NCBI GenBank assembly: GCA_025964895.1
Contig: JAOPXY010000214.1
Coordinates: 1-61,717, forward strand
Reading direction: 5' to 3'
From: Aeromicrobium sp.
GTDB lineage: Bacteria > Actinomycetota > Actinomycetes > Propionibacteriales > Nocardioidaceae
DNA length: 61,717 bases
Shown here: positions 11,210-24,004 of the stretch, one piece after another
How the letters are laid out: each line of letters begins with the position of its first letter
Position numbering within the stretch: the stretch's first letter is position 1
The notes under the pieces: generated by a model
Told to the model about the DNA's origin: nothing
Database searches by the model: none
Seen by the model: the letters and a program-made list of their open reading frames with translations, nothing else
Program-made: the position numbers and the translations under genes

Positions 11210-12360
11210 TGAGTGTCACCGCAGCCCAGGGCTTCACCGCGGCAGGCGTCCCGGCGGGCCTGAAGTCGACCGGCGCGCCCGATGTGGCCGTCGTCGTCAA
11301 CCGGGGTCCGTCGAAGGCGGCCGCCGCCGTGTTCACGAGCAACCGGTGCAAGGCCAATCCGGTGCTGTGGAGCCAGGAGGCCATCAAGTCCGGCTCCGCC
11401 GTCGCGGTGGCCATCAACTCAGGTGGCGCCAACTGCTACACCGGCGCCGAGGGATTCGCACTGACCCACCGGACGGCCGAGACCGTCGCGGAGCTGCTCG
11501 GCGCCGGCGCGATCGACGTTCAGGTGTGCTCGACGGGCCTGATCGGGCTGCTGAACGACGGCGACGCGCTGCTGTCGGGCGTGCGGGCCGCGGTCGACGG
11601 CCAGACCGCCGACGGCGGGCACGCCGCCGCGACCGCGATCATGACGACCGACACGGTCGCGAAGGAGGCCGTCGCTCACGGCGACGGCTTCACCGTCGGC
11701 GGCATGGCCAAGGGCGCCGGCATGCTGGCCCCCGCGCTGGCCACGATGCTCGTCGTCATCACGACCGACGCCGACGTCGACGCCGCGACGGCCGATGCCG
11801 CACTGCGGGCCGCGACGGCGCAGACCTTCGACCGGCTCGACTCCGACGGCTGCCAGTCGACGAATGACACCGTGCTGCTCATGGCATCGGGGGCGGCCGG
11901 CACGACTCCGGACGCCGACGCGTTCACCGAGGCCGTCACCGCGGTGTGCCGCGATCTGGCCCTGCAGCTGCTGGCCGACGCGGAGGGCGCCGACCACGAG
12001 ATCACGATCCAGGTCGTGGGAGCCGCGACGGTCGACGACGCGCTCGAGGTCGGACGTTCCGTGGCCCGCAGCAACCTGTTCAAGTGCGCGATCTTCGGCA
12101 GGGACCCCAACTGGGGACGCATCCTGGCCTCGGTCGGTACGACGCAGGCGGCCTTCGACCCCGCTGACCTCGACGTCGCCCTGAACGGCGTCTGGGTGTG
12201 CCGCAACAGCGGTCCGGGGGAGTCTCCCGACTCGATCGACCTCGACGAACGCGCCGTCTCGGTGACGATCGACCTCAAGTCCGGCGACCGGTCGGGCAGC
12301 ATCTGGACCAACGACCTCACGCAGGCCTACGTCCACGAGAACTCGGCGTACAGCTCATGA
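11209..12360 (+). CDS. argJ: Bifunctional glutamate N-acetyltransferase / ornithine acetyltransferase
   Basis: Transfers the acetyl group from acetylornithine to glutamate and may also use acetyl-CoA, so the pathway can run cyclically without argE. ArgJ precursors cut themselves at an Ala-Thr bond in an ATML motif. That motif is present here at residues 178-181 ([10 protein letters not shown]), giving Thr179 as the catalytic nucleophile, with the preceding KGAGM segment also conserved. It has 383 residues. The start overlaps the argC stop and the end overlaps argB in ATGA. Confidence 0.95.
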
Positions 12361-13306
12361 GCACCTGGGATCCGGCGGACTGGAAGAAGGCGACCGACAA
12401 GGCCGCGACCCTCGCGAAGGCCCTGCCCTGGCTGAAGAAGTACCACGGCAAGGTCATCGTCGTGAAGTACGGCGGCAACGCCATGACCGACGAGTCGCTC
12501 AAGCGCGCATTCGCCGAGGATATCGTGTTCCTGCGGCTCGCGGGCTTCAAGCCCGTCGTCGTGCACGGCGGCGGTCCGCAGATCAGCGCGATGCTCGACA
12601 AGCTCGGCATCGAGTCTGAGTTCCGCGGCGGCCTGCGCGTCACGACGCCCGAGACGATGGACGTCGTCCGCATGGTGCTGACCGGCCAGGTGGGCCGTGA
12701 GCTCGTCGGTCTTCTCAACCAGCACGGAGACCTCGCCGTCGGACTGTCCGGCGAGGACGGCGGGCTCTTCACGGCTCGCAAGACGTTGCCGGTCATCGAC
12801 GGCGTCGAGACCGACATCGGGCTCGTCGGCGAGGTCGTCGGCGTCCGCCCCGAGGCCGTGCAGGACCTCATCGAGGCCGGCCGCATCCCCGTCGTGTCGA
12901 CCGTCGCTCCGGATGCGAGCGGCCAGGTGTACAACGTCAACGCCGACACCGCCGCCGCAGCCCTCGCGGTCGCACTCGGCGCCGAGAAGCTGCTGGTGCT
13001 GACCGATGTCGAGGGCCTCTACGCCGACTGGCCGAACAGCTCCGACGTCATCGGCGAGATCGGCCCGGAGGCCCTTGCGAAGCTGATCCCCGAGCTGTCG
13101 AGCGGCATGATCCCGAAGATGACCGCGTGCCTCCAGGCCGTCGAGGAAGGCGTCAAGCGCGCCACCGTGATCGACGGCCGCGAGCCGCACGCCGTGCTGC
13201 TGGAGATCTTCACCGACGAGGGGGTCGGCACCCAGGTCGTGCCGGGTGCGCAGACCCGCATCCGCACCGCGCTGTACGCGACGAGCGTCGAGAAGGGGGC
13301 CACGGC

Positions 13307-13310
<4 letters not shown>
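12357..13310 (+). CDS. argB: Acetylglutamate kinase
   Basis: Phosphorylates N-acetylglutamate with ATP, usually the arginine-inhibited step. This is an amino-acid-kinase fold protein of 317 residues with the phosphate-binding KYGGNAM motif (about residues 36-42), [10 protein letters not shown], and a C-terminal GMIPKMTAC segment. The N-terminal helix ([25 protein letters not shown], read in parts) resembles that of arginine-sensitive, hexameric kinases, so feedback inhibition is likely. The ATG at 12357 overlaps the argJ stop. Confidence 0.95.
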
Positions 13311-17344
<4,034 letters not shown>

Positions 17345-17464
17345 CCCCGCCCCGGCAAGTACCGCGAGTGGTGCAGACTGGACGTACCGAGACGGCGTGT
17401 CTGTCCGCGCCGCACCGCTCGCGGCCTGGTTCGCACCACTCGGCGGACGGGCGGGGATGCTCGC

Positions 17465-17470
17465 TAGGCT
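17465..17470 (+). promoter_or_regulatory. -10 box for the leaderless cyclophilin gene
   Basis: TAGGCT, then CGGCGC, then the ATG at 17477. The 6-base gap is what a leaderless transcript requires. It shows the gene has its own promoter and is not just read through from argH. Confidence 0.5.
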
Positions 17471-17476
17471 CGGCGC

Positions 17477-18157
17477 ATGCGCTCCCGCCTTCTCGCCCTC
17501 GTGGCGTCCACGGTCCTGCTGTCCACCCTCGCGGCCTGCGGCGGGTCCGACGACGAGCCGGCGGGCGAGCCGTCCGCTTCGGCATCCGCGACGACAGCGC
17601 CAGCCGCGTCGGCCGGCGACCCGGCCGCGAGCGGCGAGTGCGTGTACACCACGGCGGGTGAGGCGTCGAAGGACGCCGAGCTGCCGCCGACCGAGCCGAC
17701 GAGCGTCGACTCGCTGACGATCGCCACGAACCGTGGCGACATCAAGGCCACCCTGACGCCGGACGCGGCCCCGTGCACCGTCAGCTCGTTCGCGTCGCTG
17801 GCCGAGCAGGGCTACTTCGACGGCACGTCGTGCCACCGCCTCGTCGTCGGGTTCGTGCTGCAGTGCGGCGACCCGTCGGGCAGCGGCAGCGGCGGACCCG
17901 GCTACTCGTTCGCCGACGAGCTGAACGGCACCGAGACCTACCCGGCGGGCACGCTGGCCATGGCCAACTCCGGACCCGACACGAACGGCTCGCAGTTCTT
18001 CATCGTCCTCGCCGACGCCGACCTCCCGCCCGACTACACCGTGTTCGGATCGGTCGACGCGGCCGGCCTGAAGGTCGCTCAGGACATCGCCGCCGACGGC
18101 AATGCCGCCGACGGGGTCGCGCCCGCGAAGGACGTCGTGATCGAGTCGGTCAGCTGA
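17477..18157 (+). CDS. Cyclophilin-type peptidyl-prolyl isomerase, lipoprotein
   Basis: Predicted extracytoplasmic prolyl isomerase anchored as a lipoprotein. A signal peptide with lipobox LAAC (Cys21) is followed by a Ser/Ala-rich linker to about residue 75, then a cyclophilin domain with TIATNRGDIKATL, HRLVVGFVLQCGDP and GSQFFIVL. It has 226 residues. A role in folding exported proteins is inferred from the family and location. Confidence 0.92.
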   Translation: MRSRLLALVASTVLLSTLAACGGSDDEPAGEPSASASATTAPAASAGDPAASGECVYTTAGEASKDAELPPTEPTSVDSLTIATNRGDIKATLTPDAAPCTVSSFASLAEQGYFDGTSCHRLVVGFVLQCGDPSGSGSGGPGYSFADELNGTETYPAGTLAMANSGPDTNGSQFFIVLADADLPPDYTVFGSVDAAGLKVAQDIAADGNAADGVAPAKDVVIESVS

Positions 18158-18162
18158 TCGGC

Positions 18163-18738
18163 GTGGACCAGGCGACGTCCGACGACGTGACCGTGCGCGC
18201 CCGCAGCCTCCTGGGCCGCGTGCTGCACGGGCACGGCGCCGCCGCGCGGATCACCGAGGTGGAGGCGTACGGCGGCGTCGACGACCCGGCGTCGCACGCG
18301 TTCACCCGCACCACGCGCAGTGAGATCATGTACGGACCTGCGTGGCGGCTGTACGTGTACCGGTCGTACGGCATGCACTTCTGCGCCAACGTCGTGACCG
18401 GACCGACGGAACGGGCTGCGGCGGTGCTGGTACGCGCCGGCGAGATCGTCGACGGCATCGAGACCGCGCGCAGTCGGCGCATCGGCGTCAAGGACGTCGC
18501 GCTGGCGCGGGGACCCGGCAACCTCGCGCGCGCCCTCGGGCTCGACCTCGACGATCTCGGGACCGATCTGCTCTCGGCGGACGGCGTGCGGCTGGGCGAT
18601 GCACCCATTGACCCGCCACCGGTCATGGCCGGCCCGAGGGTCGGTGTCTCGAAGGCCGCCGACGTCCCGTGGCGGTTCTGGATCACGGGTGACCCGACGG
18701 TCTCGGCGTACCGGCGCAGCCCACGGGCCCCGCGCTGA
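18163..18738 (+). CDS. DNA-3-methyladenine glycosylase (AAG/MPG family)
   Basis: Base-excision repair glycosylase for alkylated purines, of the AAG fold (not the HhH fold). The catalytic region ITEVEAYGGVDDPASHA, with its conserved Glu, and the DNA-contact stretch IMYGPAWRLYVYRSYGMH are clear. It has 191 residues. The start is a GTG only 5 bases after the preceding stop, the only plausible in-frame start before the conserved core. A second, unrelated methyladenine glycosylase (HhH type) lies at 55997-56917. Confidence 0.9.
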   Translation: MDQATSDDVTVRARSLLGRVLHGHGAAARITEVEAYGGVDDPASHAFTRTTRSEIMYGPAWRLYVYRSYGMHFCANVVTGPTERAAAVLVRAGEIVDGIETARSRRIGVKDVALARGPGNLARALGLDLDDLGTDLLSADGVRLGDAPIDPPPVMAGPRVGVSKAADVPWRFWITGDPTVSAYRRSPRAPR

Positions 18739-18808
18739 CGACCGGCACGACTTGCGATCGGCCTCCGGCGTGGCACCCTGGGTTGTCCGGTTGAGCAGCA
18801 GCCGGACC

Positions 18809-19792
18809 ATGTCGAGTCGATGGGACGTCCTGGTGAGCGCTGCCGTGGTTCGCGCCGAGGACGTCCGCATCCACACGCGGACCCCGTGGTCGCTGCCCGG
18901 CGGTGGCGGCACCCGGGCCCGGTGGACCGCGCTGACCGCGCTCGGAGAGGCCGACCTGCCGCTGGCCAAGCTCGTCGAGCCGCACCATGACGCCGTCGCG
19001 ATCCTGACCGACCTCGGTGCGTCGGCGGGCGACGCGGACGCCGTCTGGGCCGTGTGGGCCGCCGAGCCGCCCTTCGCCGTGCTGACGGCCCGGCGGACCA
19101 CCGGCGCGTGGAGGCTGTCGGGCAGCAAGGCCTTCTGCTCCGGCGCGACCGTCGCGTCCCGGGCGCTCGTGTCCGCCCGCACCGAGGACGGGTCCAGGCT
19201 GCTGTCGGTCGACCTCGCGAGCACCGGCATCGCGCCCGACCCTGACGCCCAGGCGTGGGCCGGACCGGGCATGGCGCGAGCCGGCACCGTCACGCTGACG
19301 TTCCACGACGTCGCGGGCGAGCCGGTGGGCGGGCCCGGCGACTACACGGGGCGACCCGGCTTCTGGTGGGGCGCGATCGGCATCGCCGCGATCTGGCTCG
19401 GTGGCGCACGCGGCGTCGCCGCGCCCCTCGAGGCGGCGGCCGACCGGCTCGACGCGCACGGTCGCGCGCACCTGGGCATCGTCCGTGCGGAGCTCGACGG
19501 CCTCGAGCTGTTGCTCGACGCCGTGGCGCGTCGGGCCGACCGCGACGGTCTCGGCACGTCCGACGTCGAGCGCCTGGCGCTCGTCGTGCGCGAGCGGGCC
19601 GCCGCCGTCGTCGAGACGGTCGTCGCGCGGGTCGGCCGCGCCCTGGGGCCGGCTCCGCTGGCCTTCGACGCGGGTCACGCCGATCGCGTCGCGGACCTGC
19701 AGGTGTTCGTGCGCCAGCACCACGCCGAGCGCGATGCCGAGCGACTCGGATCACTCGCCCTCGCGCAGGTTCCGCGGAGGGTGCATGCCTAG
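18809..19792 (+). CDS. Acyl-CoA dehydrogenase-like protein
   Basis: Short member of the acyl-CoA dehydrogenase superfamily (327 residues against about 380). Recognisable are a middle beta domain (SGSKAFCSGATVASRALVSAR, then a TLTFHDV strand) and C-terminal helices with GARGVAAPLEAAADRLDAHG. The substrate is unknown and the usual catalytic glutamate cannot be placed with confidence. A GTG at 18833 is an alternative start. It overlaps a PIG-L deacetylase, followed by a glycosyltransferase, which suggests a glycan or lipid modification pathway rather than beta-oxidation. Confidence 0.72.
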   Translation: MSSRWDVLVSAAVVRAEDVRIHTRTPWSLPGGGGTRARWTALTALGEADLPLAKLVEPHHDAVAILTDLGASAGDADAVWAVWAAEPPFAVLTARRTTGAWRLSGSKAFCSGATVASRALVSARTEDGSRLLSVDLASTGIAPDPDAQAWAGPGMARAGTVTLTFHDVAGEPVGGPGDYTGRPGFWWGAIGIAAIWLGGARGVAAPLEAAADRLDAHGRAHLGIVRAELDGLELLLDAVARRADRDGLGTSDVERLALVVRERAAAVVETVVARVGRALGPAPLAFDAGHADRVADLQVFVRQHHAERDAERLGSLALAQVPRRVHA

Positions 19793-20480
19793 CTCGTGGC
19801 GGCACCGGCTGGAGAGCCTGCCCTGGACCCCGCCGGCCGATCCCGGCGGGCGCGTCCTGGTGTTGTCGGCGCATCCCGACGACGAGGTGCTGGCCGTCGG
19901 CGGGTGGCTCGCGGGCCAGACCCGCCGCGACCTCGTCTTCGTCACGGCCACGGACGGCGAGGCGTCCCACCCCGACAGCCCGACCGTGACCCCGGACGAC
20001 CTGCGCGGGCGCCGACCCGGCGAGCTCGTCGCGGCGCTCGAGCTGCTGGGAATCAGGAGCCCGGACGTCCGCCGCCTCGGCCTGCCCGACGGAGGGCTCG
20101 CGACGTCCGCCGACGTCCTCGACGAGGCGTTGTCCGCGCTGGTCGAGCGGGCCGACCTGGTGCTGGCGCCGTTCGAGGCGGACGGCCACCCGGACCACGA
20201 CGCGGTGGGCGCCGCCGCGGTGCGGCTGTGCGGCGACGACACCGTGCTGTGGCGGTTCCCCCTCTGGACGTGGGCGTGGACCGAGCCCGAGGACCAGCCG
20301 TGGATCCCGCGGCTGCGGCGGCTCGACTGCACGTCGGCCGCGCGCGTCCGCAAGCGGCGAGCCGTCGCGGCCTTCGAGACGCAGGTGGAGCCGCTCAGCG
20401 GCGACCCGGCCGACGCCCCCGTCGTCGGCGGCGTCCTGCTGAGGCACGCGCTGTACGCCCCCGAGGTGGTGCTCGCGTGA
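19785..20480 (+). CDS. PIG-L (LmbE-like) deacetylase
   Basis: Zinc-dependent N-deacetylase of the LmbE/MshB/PIG-L family, 231 residues. The metal-binding AHPDDE motif is at about residues 30-35 (LVLSAHPDDEVLAVGG), with the second site in DGHPDHDAVG. Known relatives deacetylate GlcNAc-inositol, GlcNAc-malate or glycopeptide sugars; the substrate here is unknown. The ATG at 19785 overlaps the dehydrogenase gene by 8 bases, and its end overlaps the glycosyltransferase start (GTGA), so the three are co-translated. Confidence 0.85.
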   Translation: MPSSWRHRLESLPWTPPADPGGRVLVLSAHPDDEVLAVGGWLAGQTRRDLVFVTATDGEASHPDSPTVTPDDLRGRRPGELVAALELLGIRSPDVRRLGLPDGGLATSADVLDEALSALVERADLVLAPFEADGHPDHDAVGAAAVRLCGDDTVLWRFPLWTWAWTEPEDQPWIPRLRRLDCTSAARVRKRRAVAAFETQVEPLSGDPADAPVVGGVLLRHALYAPEVVLA

Positions 20481-21187
20481 GGACGACCGACCGGGTCGTC
20501 GTGGTCATCCCTGCCCGCGACGAGGGGGAGCTCGTCGCGACCGCGATCCGCGCGGTGCGGGTGGCTGCCCTGGCGGTGCAGCCGCGGGTGCGCACGACGA
20601 TCGTCGTCGTCGCGAACGCGTGCACCGACGACACCGCCCAGATCGCCCGGGACTGCGGGGCGACGGTGCTCGAGGTCGACATCGCCGACGTCGGTGCCGC
20701 GCGCGCCGCAGGCTTCGCGTGGGCCCTGACGCAGGGACTCGGCCCGATGCCCGGCCTGTGGTTCGCAACAACGGACGCCGACAGCCGCGTCCCCGCCGGA
20801 TGGCTCGCGGCGCAGCTGGCGGCCTGGCGCGGGGGCGGTGACGTGTACCTGGGCACGGTCGCCCTGGCAGCGGGGGAGCGCGCCTCGTTCGCCGCCTGGG
20901 CCGACGGCTACGACGCCGCAGCGGCGCAAGGCGATGCGGGACACGGCCACGTGCACGGCGCGTCGCTGGGCGTGCGTGCCCAGACCTACCTGCGAGTGGG
21001 TGGCTTCCGGTCGATGGAGGCCGACGAGGACGTCGATCTCGTGATCCGGCTGACCGCCATCGGCGCCCGTGTCGTCTGGGACGAGTCGAGTCCCGTCACC
21101 ACGTCCTCGCGGCTCGTCGCCCGGGCACCGCGCGGGGTGGCCGTCGATCTCGCGCTGTCGCTCGACGCCGACGACCTACCCGCCTGA
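20477..21187 (+). CDS. Family 2-like glycosyltransferase
   Basis: GT-A fold nucleotide-sugar transferase of 236 residues. The opening strand VVVVIPARDEGELV, the DXD-type motif in ATTDADSRVP (about residues 95-104) and the later GGFRSMEADEDVDLVIRL acceptor-site region are seen. No membrane segment is apparent. Start at the GTG overlapping the PIG-L stop. Together with the upstream dehydrogenase and deacetylase it forms a compact three-gene unit; a methyltransferase that I recall accompanying similar clusters is absent. Confidence 0.82.
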   Translation: MRTTDRVVVVIPARDEGELVATAIRAVRVAALAVQPRVRTTIVVVANACTDDTAQIARDCGATVLEVDIADVGAARAAGFAWALTQGLGPMPGLWFATTDADSRVPAGWLAAQLAAWRGGGDVYLGTVALAAGERASFAAWADGYDAAAAQGDAGHGHVHGASLGVRAQTYLRVGGFRSMEADEDVDLVIRLTAIGARVVWDESSPVTTSSRLVARAPRGVAVDLALSLDADDLPA

Positions 21188-21202
21188 CCGGCCGGGTGCG
21201 CC

Positions 21203-21300
21203 CGGGCGGTGACTCACACACCTATCAGGTCGGCATGCGGGGCGCGGCGGTGGACCAGACACCTATGGGGGTGCCTGATAGGTGCCTGGCGCACCGCCCG
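21203..21300. repeat. 98-bp inverted repeat with CACCTAT units
   Basis: Two 27-base arms (21203-21229 and 21274-21300) are inverted copies: CGGGCGGTG at the outer end and CACCTATCAGG at the inner end match, with mismatches between. A third CACCTAT at 21261-21267 can pair with the right arm to form a smaller alternative hairpin. It fills the gap between the convergent glycosyltransferase and YnfA-like genes. Different in sequence from the elements at 6062 and 28298. Confidence 0.75.
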
Positions 21301-21310
21301 CCCCGAGAGT

Positions 21311-21646
21311 TCAGGCCGCGCGGGGCGCGTACATGATGACCGCGACGCCCACGAGGCAGACGAGCGCGCCGCCGACGTCGTAGCGGTCGGGGCGAAAGCC
21401 GTCAGCGACCATGCCCCACAGCAGGGAGCCGGCGACGAAGACCCCGCCGTAGGCGGCAAGGATGCGGCCGAAGTTGGCATCGGGCTGCAGCGTCGCGACG
21501 AAGCCGTACAGGCCGAGGGCGATGACGCCGCCACCGATCCAGGCCAGGCCGCGGTGCTCGCGCACGCCCTGCCAGACCAGCCACGCCCCACCGATCTCCA
21601 GGACGGCTGCTGCGACGAAGAGCGCGACGGAGCGCAGGGTGTCCAT
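21311..21646 (-). CDS. YnfA/UPF0060 family membrane protein
   Basis: Small four-helix membrane protein of 111 residues, with segments at about 4-26, 34-52, 62-80 and 91-108. The family signature [18 protein letters not shown] and a C-terminal [20 protein letters not shown] are present. YnfA relatives are proposed small multidrug-type exporters; the function here is not proven. The ATG three codons upstream (21655) is an alternative start. It follows the response regulator by only a few bases on the same strand, so it may be co-transcribed. Confidence 0.88.
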   Translation of the reverse strand: MDTLRSVALFVAAAVLEIGGAWLVWQGVREHRGLAWIGGGVIALGLYGFVATLQPDANFGRILAAYGGVFVAGSLLWGMVADGFRPDRYDVGGALVCLVGVAVIMYAPRAA

Positions 21647-21659
21647 GCACCCCATGGTG

Positions 21660-22334
21660 TCAGCCGACGAAGCGGTAGCGGCGTTCCGGACGTCCCGCGG
21701 TGCCGTAGTTGAGCCGGACCGTCGCGACGCCCTGGTCGACGAAGTGCTCCAGGTAGCGCCGGGCGCTGACGCGGGAGAGGCCCACCTGCACGCCGCAGTC
21801 GGTGGCGGACAGCTCGCCGTGCTCGGCCAGCGCCGCCGCGACGAGCCGCGCCGACTCCTGGCTGAGGCCCTTCGGCAGCGGCGCCGGACCCGACGGGGGA
21901 CCACCGAACGCCCGGTCGATCGTGGCCTGGTCGGCCGAGCCCTCCGCGAGGGTCGTGAGCGCCTCGCGGACGCGCTGCATACGGGCCGCGAAGTCCGCGT
22001 ACTCGAACGGCTTGACGAGGTACTGCATCGCGCCGCCGTGCAGTGCCGTCCGCACCGCCTCGGCATCACGCTCGGCCGTCACCATCACGACACCGACCGC
22101 GCTGCCCGACGCGCGCAGGCGCTGCAGCACGTCGAGGCCGCTCATGTCGGGCAGGTGGACGTCGAGCAGCACGAGCCCCGGGGCGAGCTGGGCGCACCGG
22201 CTCAGCGCCTCCGCGCCGGTGCGGGCCGTGCCGACGACCACGAACCCCTCGGTGCGCTCGACGAACTTCGCGTGAATGCCGGCCACCATGAAGTCGTCGT
22301 CGACGACCAGCACGCCGATGTCGCGGTCCGCCAT
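21660..22334 (-). CDS. Response regulator, CitB/DcuR type
   Basis: Two-component response regulator of 224 residues. The receiver domain (residues 6-122) has acidic residues DDD at 12-14, phospho-acceptor Asp58 in LLDVHLPD and Lys108 in YLVKPFEY. The C-terminal HTH includes [24 protein letters not shown]. The CitB/DcuR class usually controls di- and tricarboxylate uptake genes, matching the divergent tctCBA genes. Its ATG overlaps the kinase stop, so the pair is translated together. Confidence 0.92.
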   Translation of the reverse strand: MADRDIGVLVVDDDFMVAGIHAKFVERTEGFVVVGTARTGAEALSRCAQLAPGLVLLDVHLPDMSGLDVLQRLRASGSAVGVVMVTAERDAEAVRTALHGGAMQYLVKPFEYADFAARMQRVREALTTLAEGSADQATIDRAFGGPPSGPAPLPKGLSQESARLVAAALAEHGELSATDCGVQVGLSRVSARRYLEHFVDQGVATVRLNYGTAGRPERRYRFVG

Positions 22335-23923
22335 CAGACATTCTCCTTCGGCAGCCGCACCGTGAAGACCGCGCCGTCGTCGCGGCCCACCGTCACGCTG
22401 CCGTCGCGCTGCCTCGAGATCAGCCGCACCAGCGGCAGGCCGATGCCGCGACCGCCGGGGACGTCGGGCTTCGTCGACACCCCGCGGGTGAAGATCGCGT
22501 GCGCGAGCTCGTCGGGCACGCCCGGGCCGTTGTCGCGGACGCGCAGGACGATCTCGGTCGCGGTCTCCTCGAGCTCGACGACCACGGCGGGGGCGTCGCC
22601 GCCCTTGCAGGCGTCGACCGCGTTGTCGACGAGGTTGCCGATGATCGTCGTGAGGTCGGCGGACGTCGCCGGCGGCACGGGACCCAGCGCCGACGCGGGC
22701 GACAGCGACAGCGTCACGCCGGCCTCGGCCGCGACGCTGGACTTGGCGATCAGGAGCGCGGCGACCGCCGGATCGGCGACCCGCTGCGTCACGAAGTCGC
22801 TGATCGCGGCGCGGCGCCGCGCGAGGACGCCGACCAGCGACGTCACCTCGTCGTACTCGCCGAGCTGGACGAGCCCGGAGATCGTGTGCAGCTGGTTGGC
22901 GAACTCGTGCGTCTGCGCGCGCAGCGTGTCGGTGATCGACAGGTTCGAGCTGAGCTGGCTCTGCATCGAGACGAGATCGGTGCGGTCGCGCATGGTCGTG
23001 ACCGTACCGATGCCCTGCCCGCGACTCGACGCCGACCGCTGGTTGAACACGACGACGCGGTCGCCGACCAACAGCACGGAGTCCTGGTCGTGCGTGCCGT
23101 TGTCCGTGCCGAGCACCTCGACGACCGCAGGGTCGAGGCCCAGGCCCCCGAGCGGACGCTCGACGACGTCCTCGCCCAGCCCGAGCAGCTCGCGGGCGCC
23201 GTCGTTGATCATCGTGACCCGTCCGTCGGTGCCCACCGCGATGACGCCCTCGCGGATGCTGTGCAGGAGCGCCTCGCGGTGATCGGCCAGCGTCGCGAAC
23301 TCGTGCGGCTCGAGGCCGCGGGTGCGTCGCTTGACCAGGCGCGCGACGAGCAGCGAGCCCGCGACACCCAGCGCCGCGCCGACGCCCAGATACAGGATCA
23401 GCTCGTCGGCGGCATTCGTCAGGCGCGTCCACAGCGCGGGATAACGCTCCTCCGCGAGCGCGAGACCGACGAGCTCGCCGTCGTCGTCGAGGATCGGCGC
23501 GTGGCCGGCGACGTAGAGGTGGCCGCGTGCCTCGATATCGCCGACCCACCCCCGTCCGTCCTGCACGCGCGAGTCGCCCAGCGCGGCGCGCTCACCGACG
23601 AGCCGGGGGTCGGACGACGACAGCACGACACCGTCCGGGTCGGCGATCGTCACGTCGGTCGCCCCCGACAGGCCCACGGCCCGGTCGATCGGGCCGGCGA
23701 GGCTCGTGGCGGGGACGGGCCCGCGGATCTGGGCCCGCACGACCGACTGGTTCGCGAGGTACTCCGCGACGGACCGCATCTGTGCGCCCCGCTCGGTTGC
23801 GAACGCCGCACTCGACTGCTGCACCGAGATCGCGCCGACGATCGCGAGCACGGCCGCGACCACGACGAGCTGGAGGACCAGGAACTGACCGGCGAGCGTC
23901 AGGCGCCTGCGCTGTGACCACAA
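22334..23923 (-). CDS. Sensor histidine kinase, CitA/DcuS type
   Basis: Membrane sensor kinase for C4-dicarboxylate or citrate-like ligands. The order is: membrane helix near the N-terminus, extracytoplasmic PAS-like sensor of about 130 residues, second helix, cytosolic PAS, the CitA-family H-box RAQTHEFANQLHTISG, then an ATPase domain with DNGPGVP and GIGLPLV. An AAAGGAGG site at 23933-23940 lies 9 bases before a TTG at 23923, preferred here as the start (529 residues). A GTG at 23968 gives a 15-residue longer form but lies upstream of that binding site. It is divergent from tctC. Confidence 0.88.
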   Translation of the reverse strand: MWSQRRRLTLAGQFLVLQLVVVAAVLAIVGAISVQQSSAAFATERGAQMRSVAEYLANQSVVRAQIRGPVPATSLAGPIDRAVGLSGATDVTIADPDGVVLSSSDPRLVGERAALGDSRVQDGRGWVGDIEARGHLYVAGHAPILDDDGELVGLALAEERYPALWTRLTNAADELILYLGVGAALGVAGSLLVARLVKRRTRGLEPHEFATLADHREALLHSIREGVIAVGTDGRVTMINDGARELLGLGEDVVERPLGGLGLDPAVVEVLGTDNGTHDQDSVLLVGDRVVVFNQRSASSRGQGIGTVTTMRDRTDLVSMQSQLSSNLSITDTLRAQTHEFANQLHTISGLVQLGEYDEVTSLVGVLARRRAAISDFVTQRVADPAVAALLIAKSSVAAEAGVTLSLSPASALGPVPPATSADLTTIIGNLVDNAVDACKGGDAPAVVVELEETATEIVLRVRDNGPGVPDELAHAIFTRGVSTKPDVPGGRGIGLPLVRLISRQRDGSVTVGRDDGAVFTVRLPKENV

Positions 23924-23953
23924 CGTCCACAACCTCCTTTGATTCCGCAATGG

Positions 23954-23977
23954 TGACCCAGGCCACACGATGGGTCA
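23954..23977. promoter_or_regulatory. Inverted repeat between the kinase gene and tctC
   Basis: TGACCCA at 23954-23960 and TGGGTCA at 23971-23977 form perfect 7-base arms separated by 10 bases. They sit in the 81-base divergent gap between the two-component system and the transporter. A dimeric regulator such as the CitB-type protein is the obvious candidate to bind here and control both directions. Confidence 0.5.
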
Positions 23978-24004
23978 TGCTCGGGGTCGATCACAGGAGG
24001 TCCC

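Noticed and set aside
17354..17365. GGCAAGTACCGCGAG as a possible third copy of the 102-bp repeat
   Set aside because: Only about 12 bases resemble one half-unit and there is no inverted partner.
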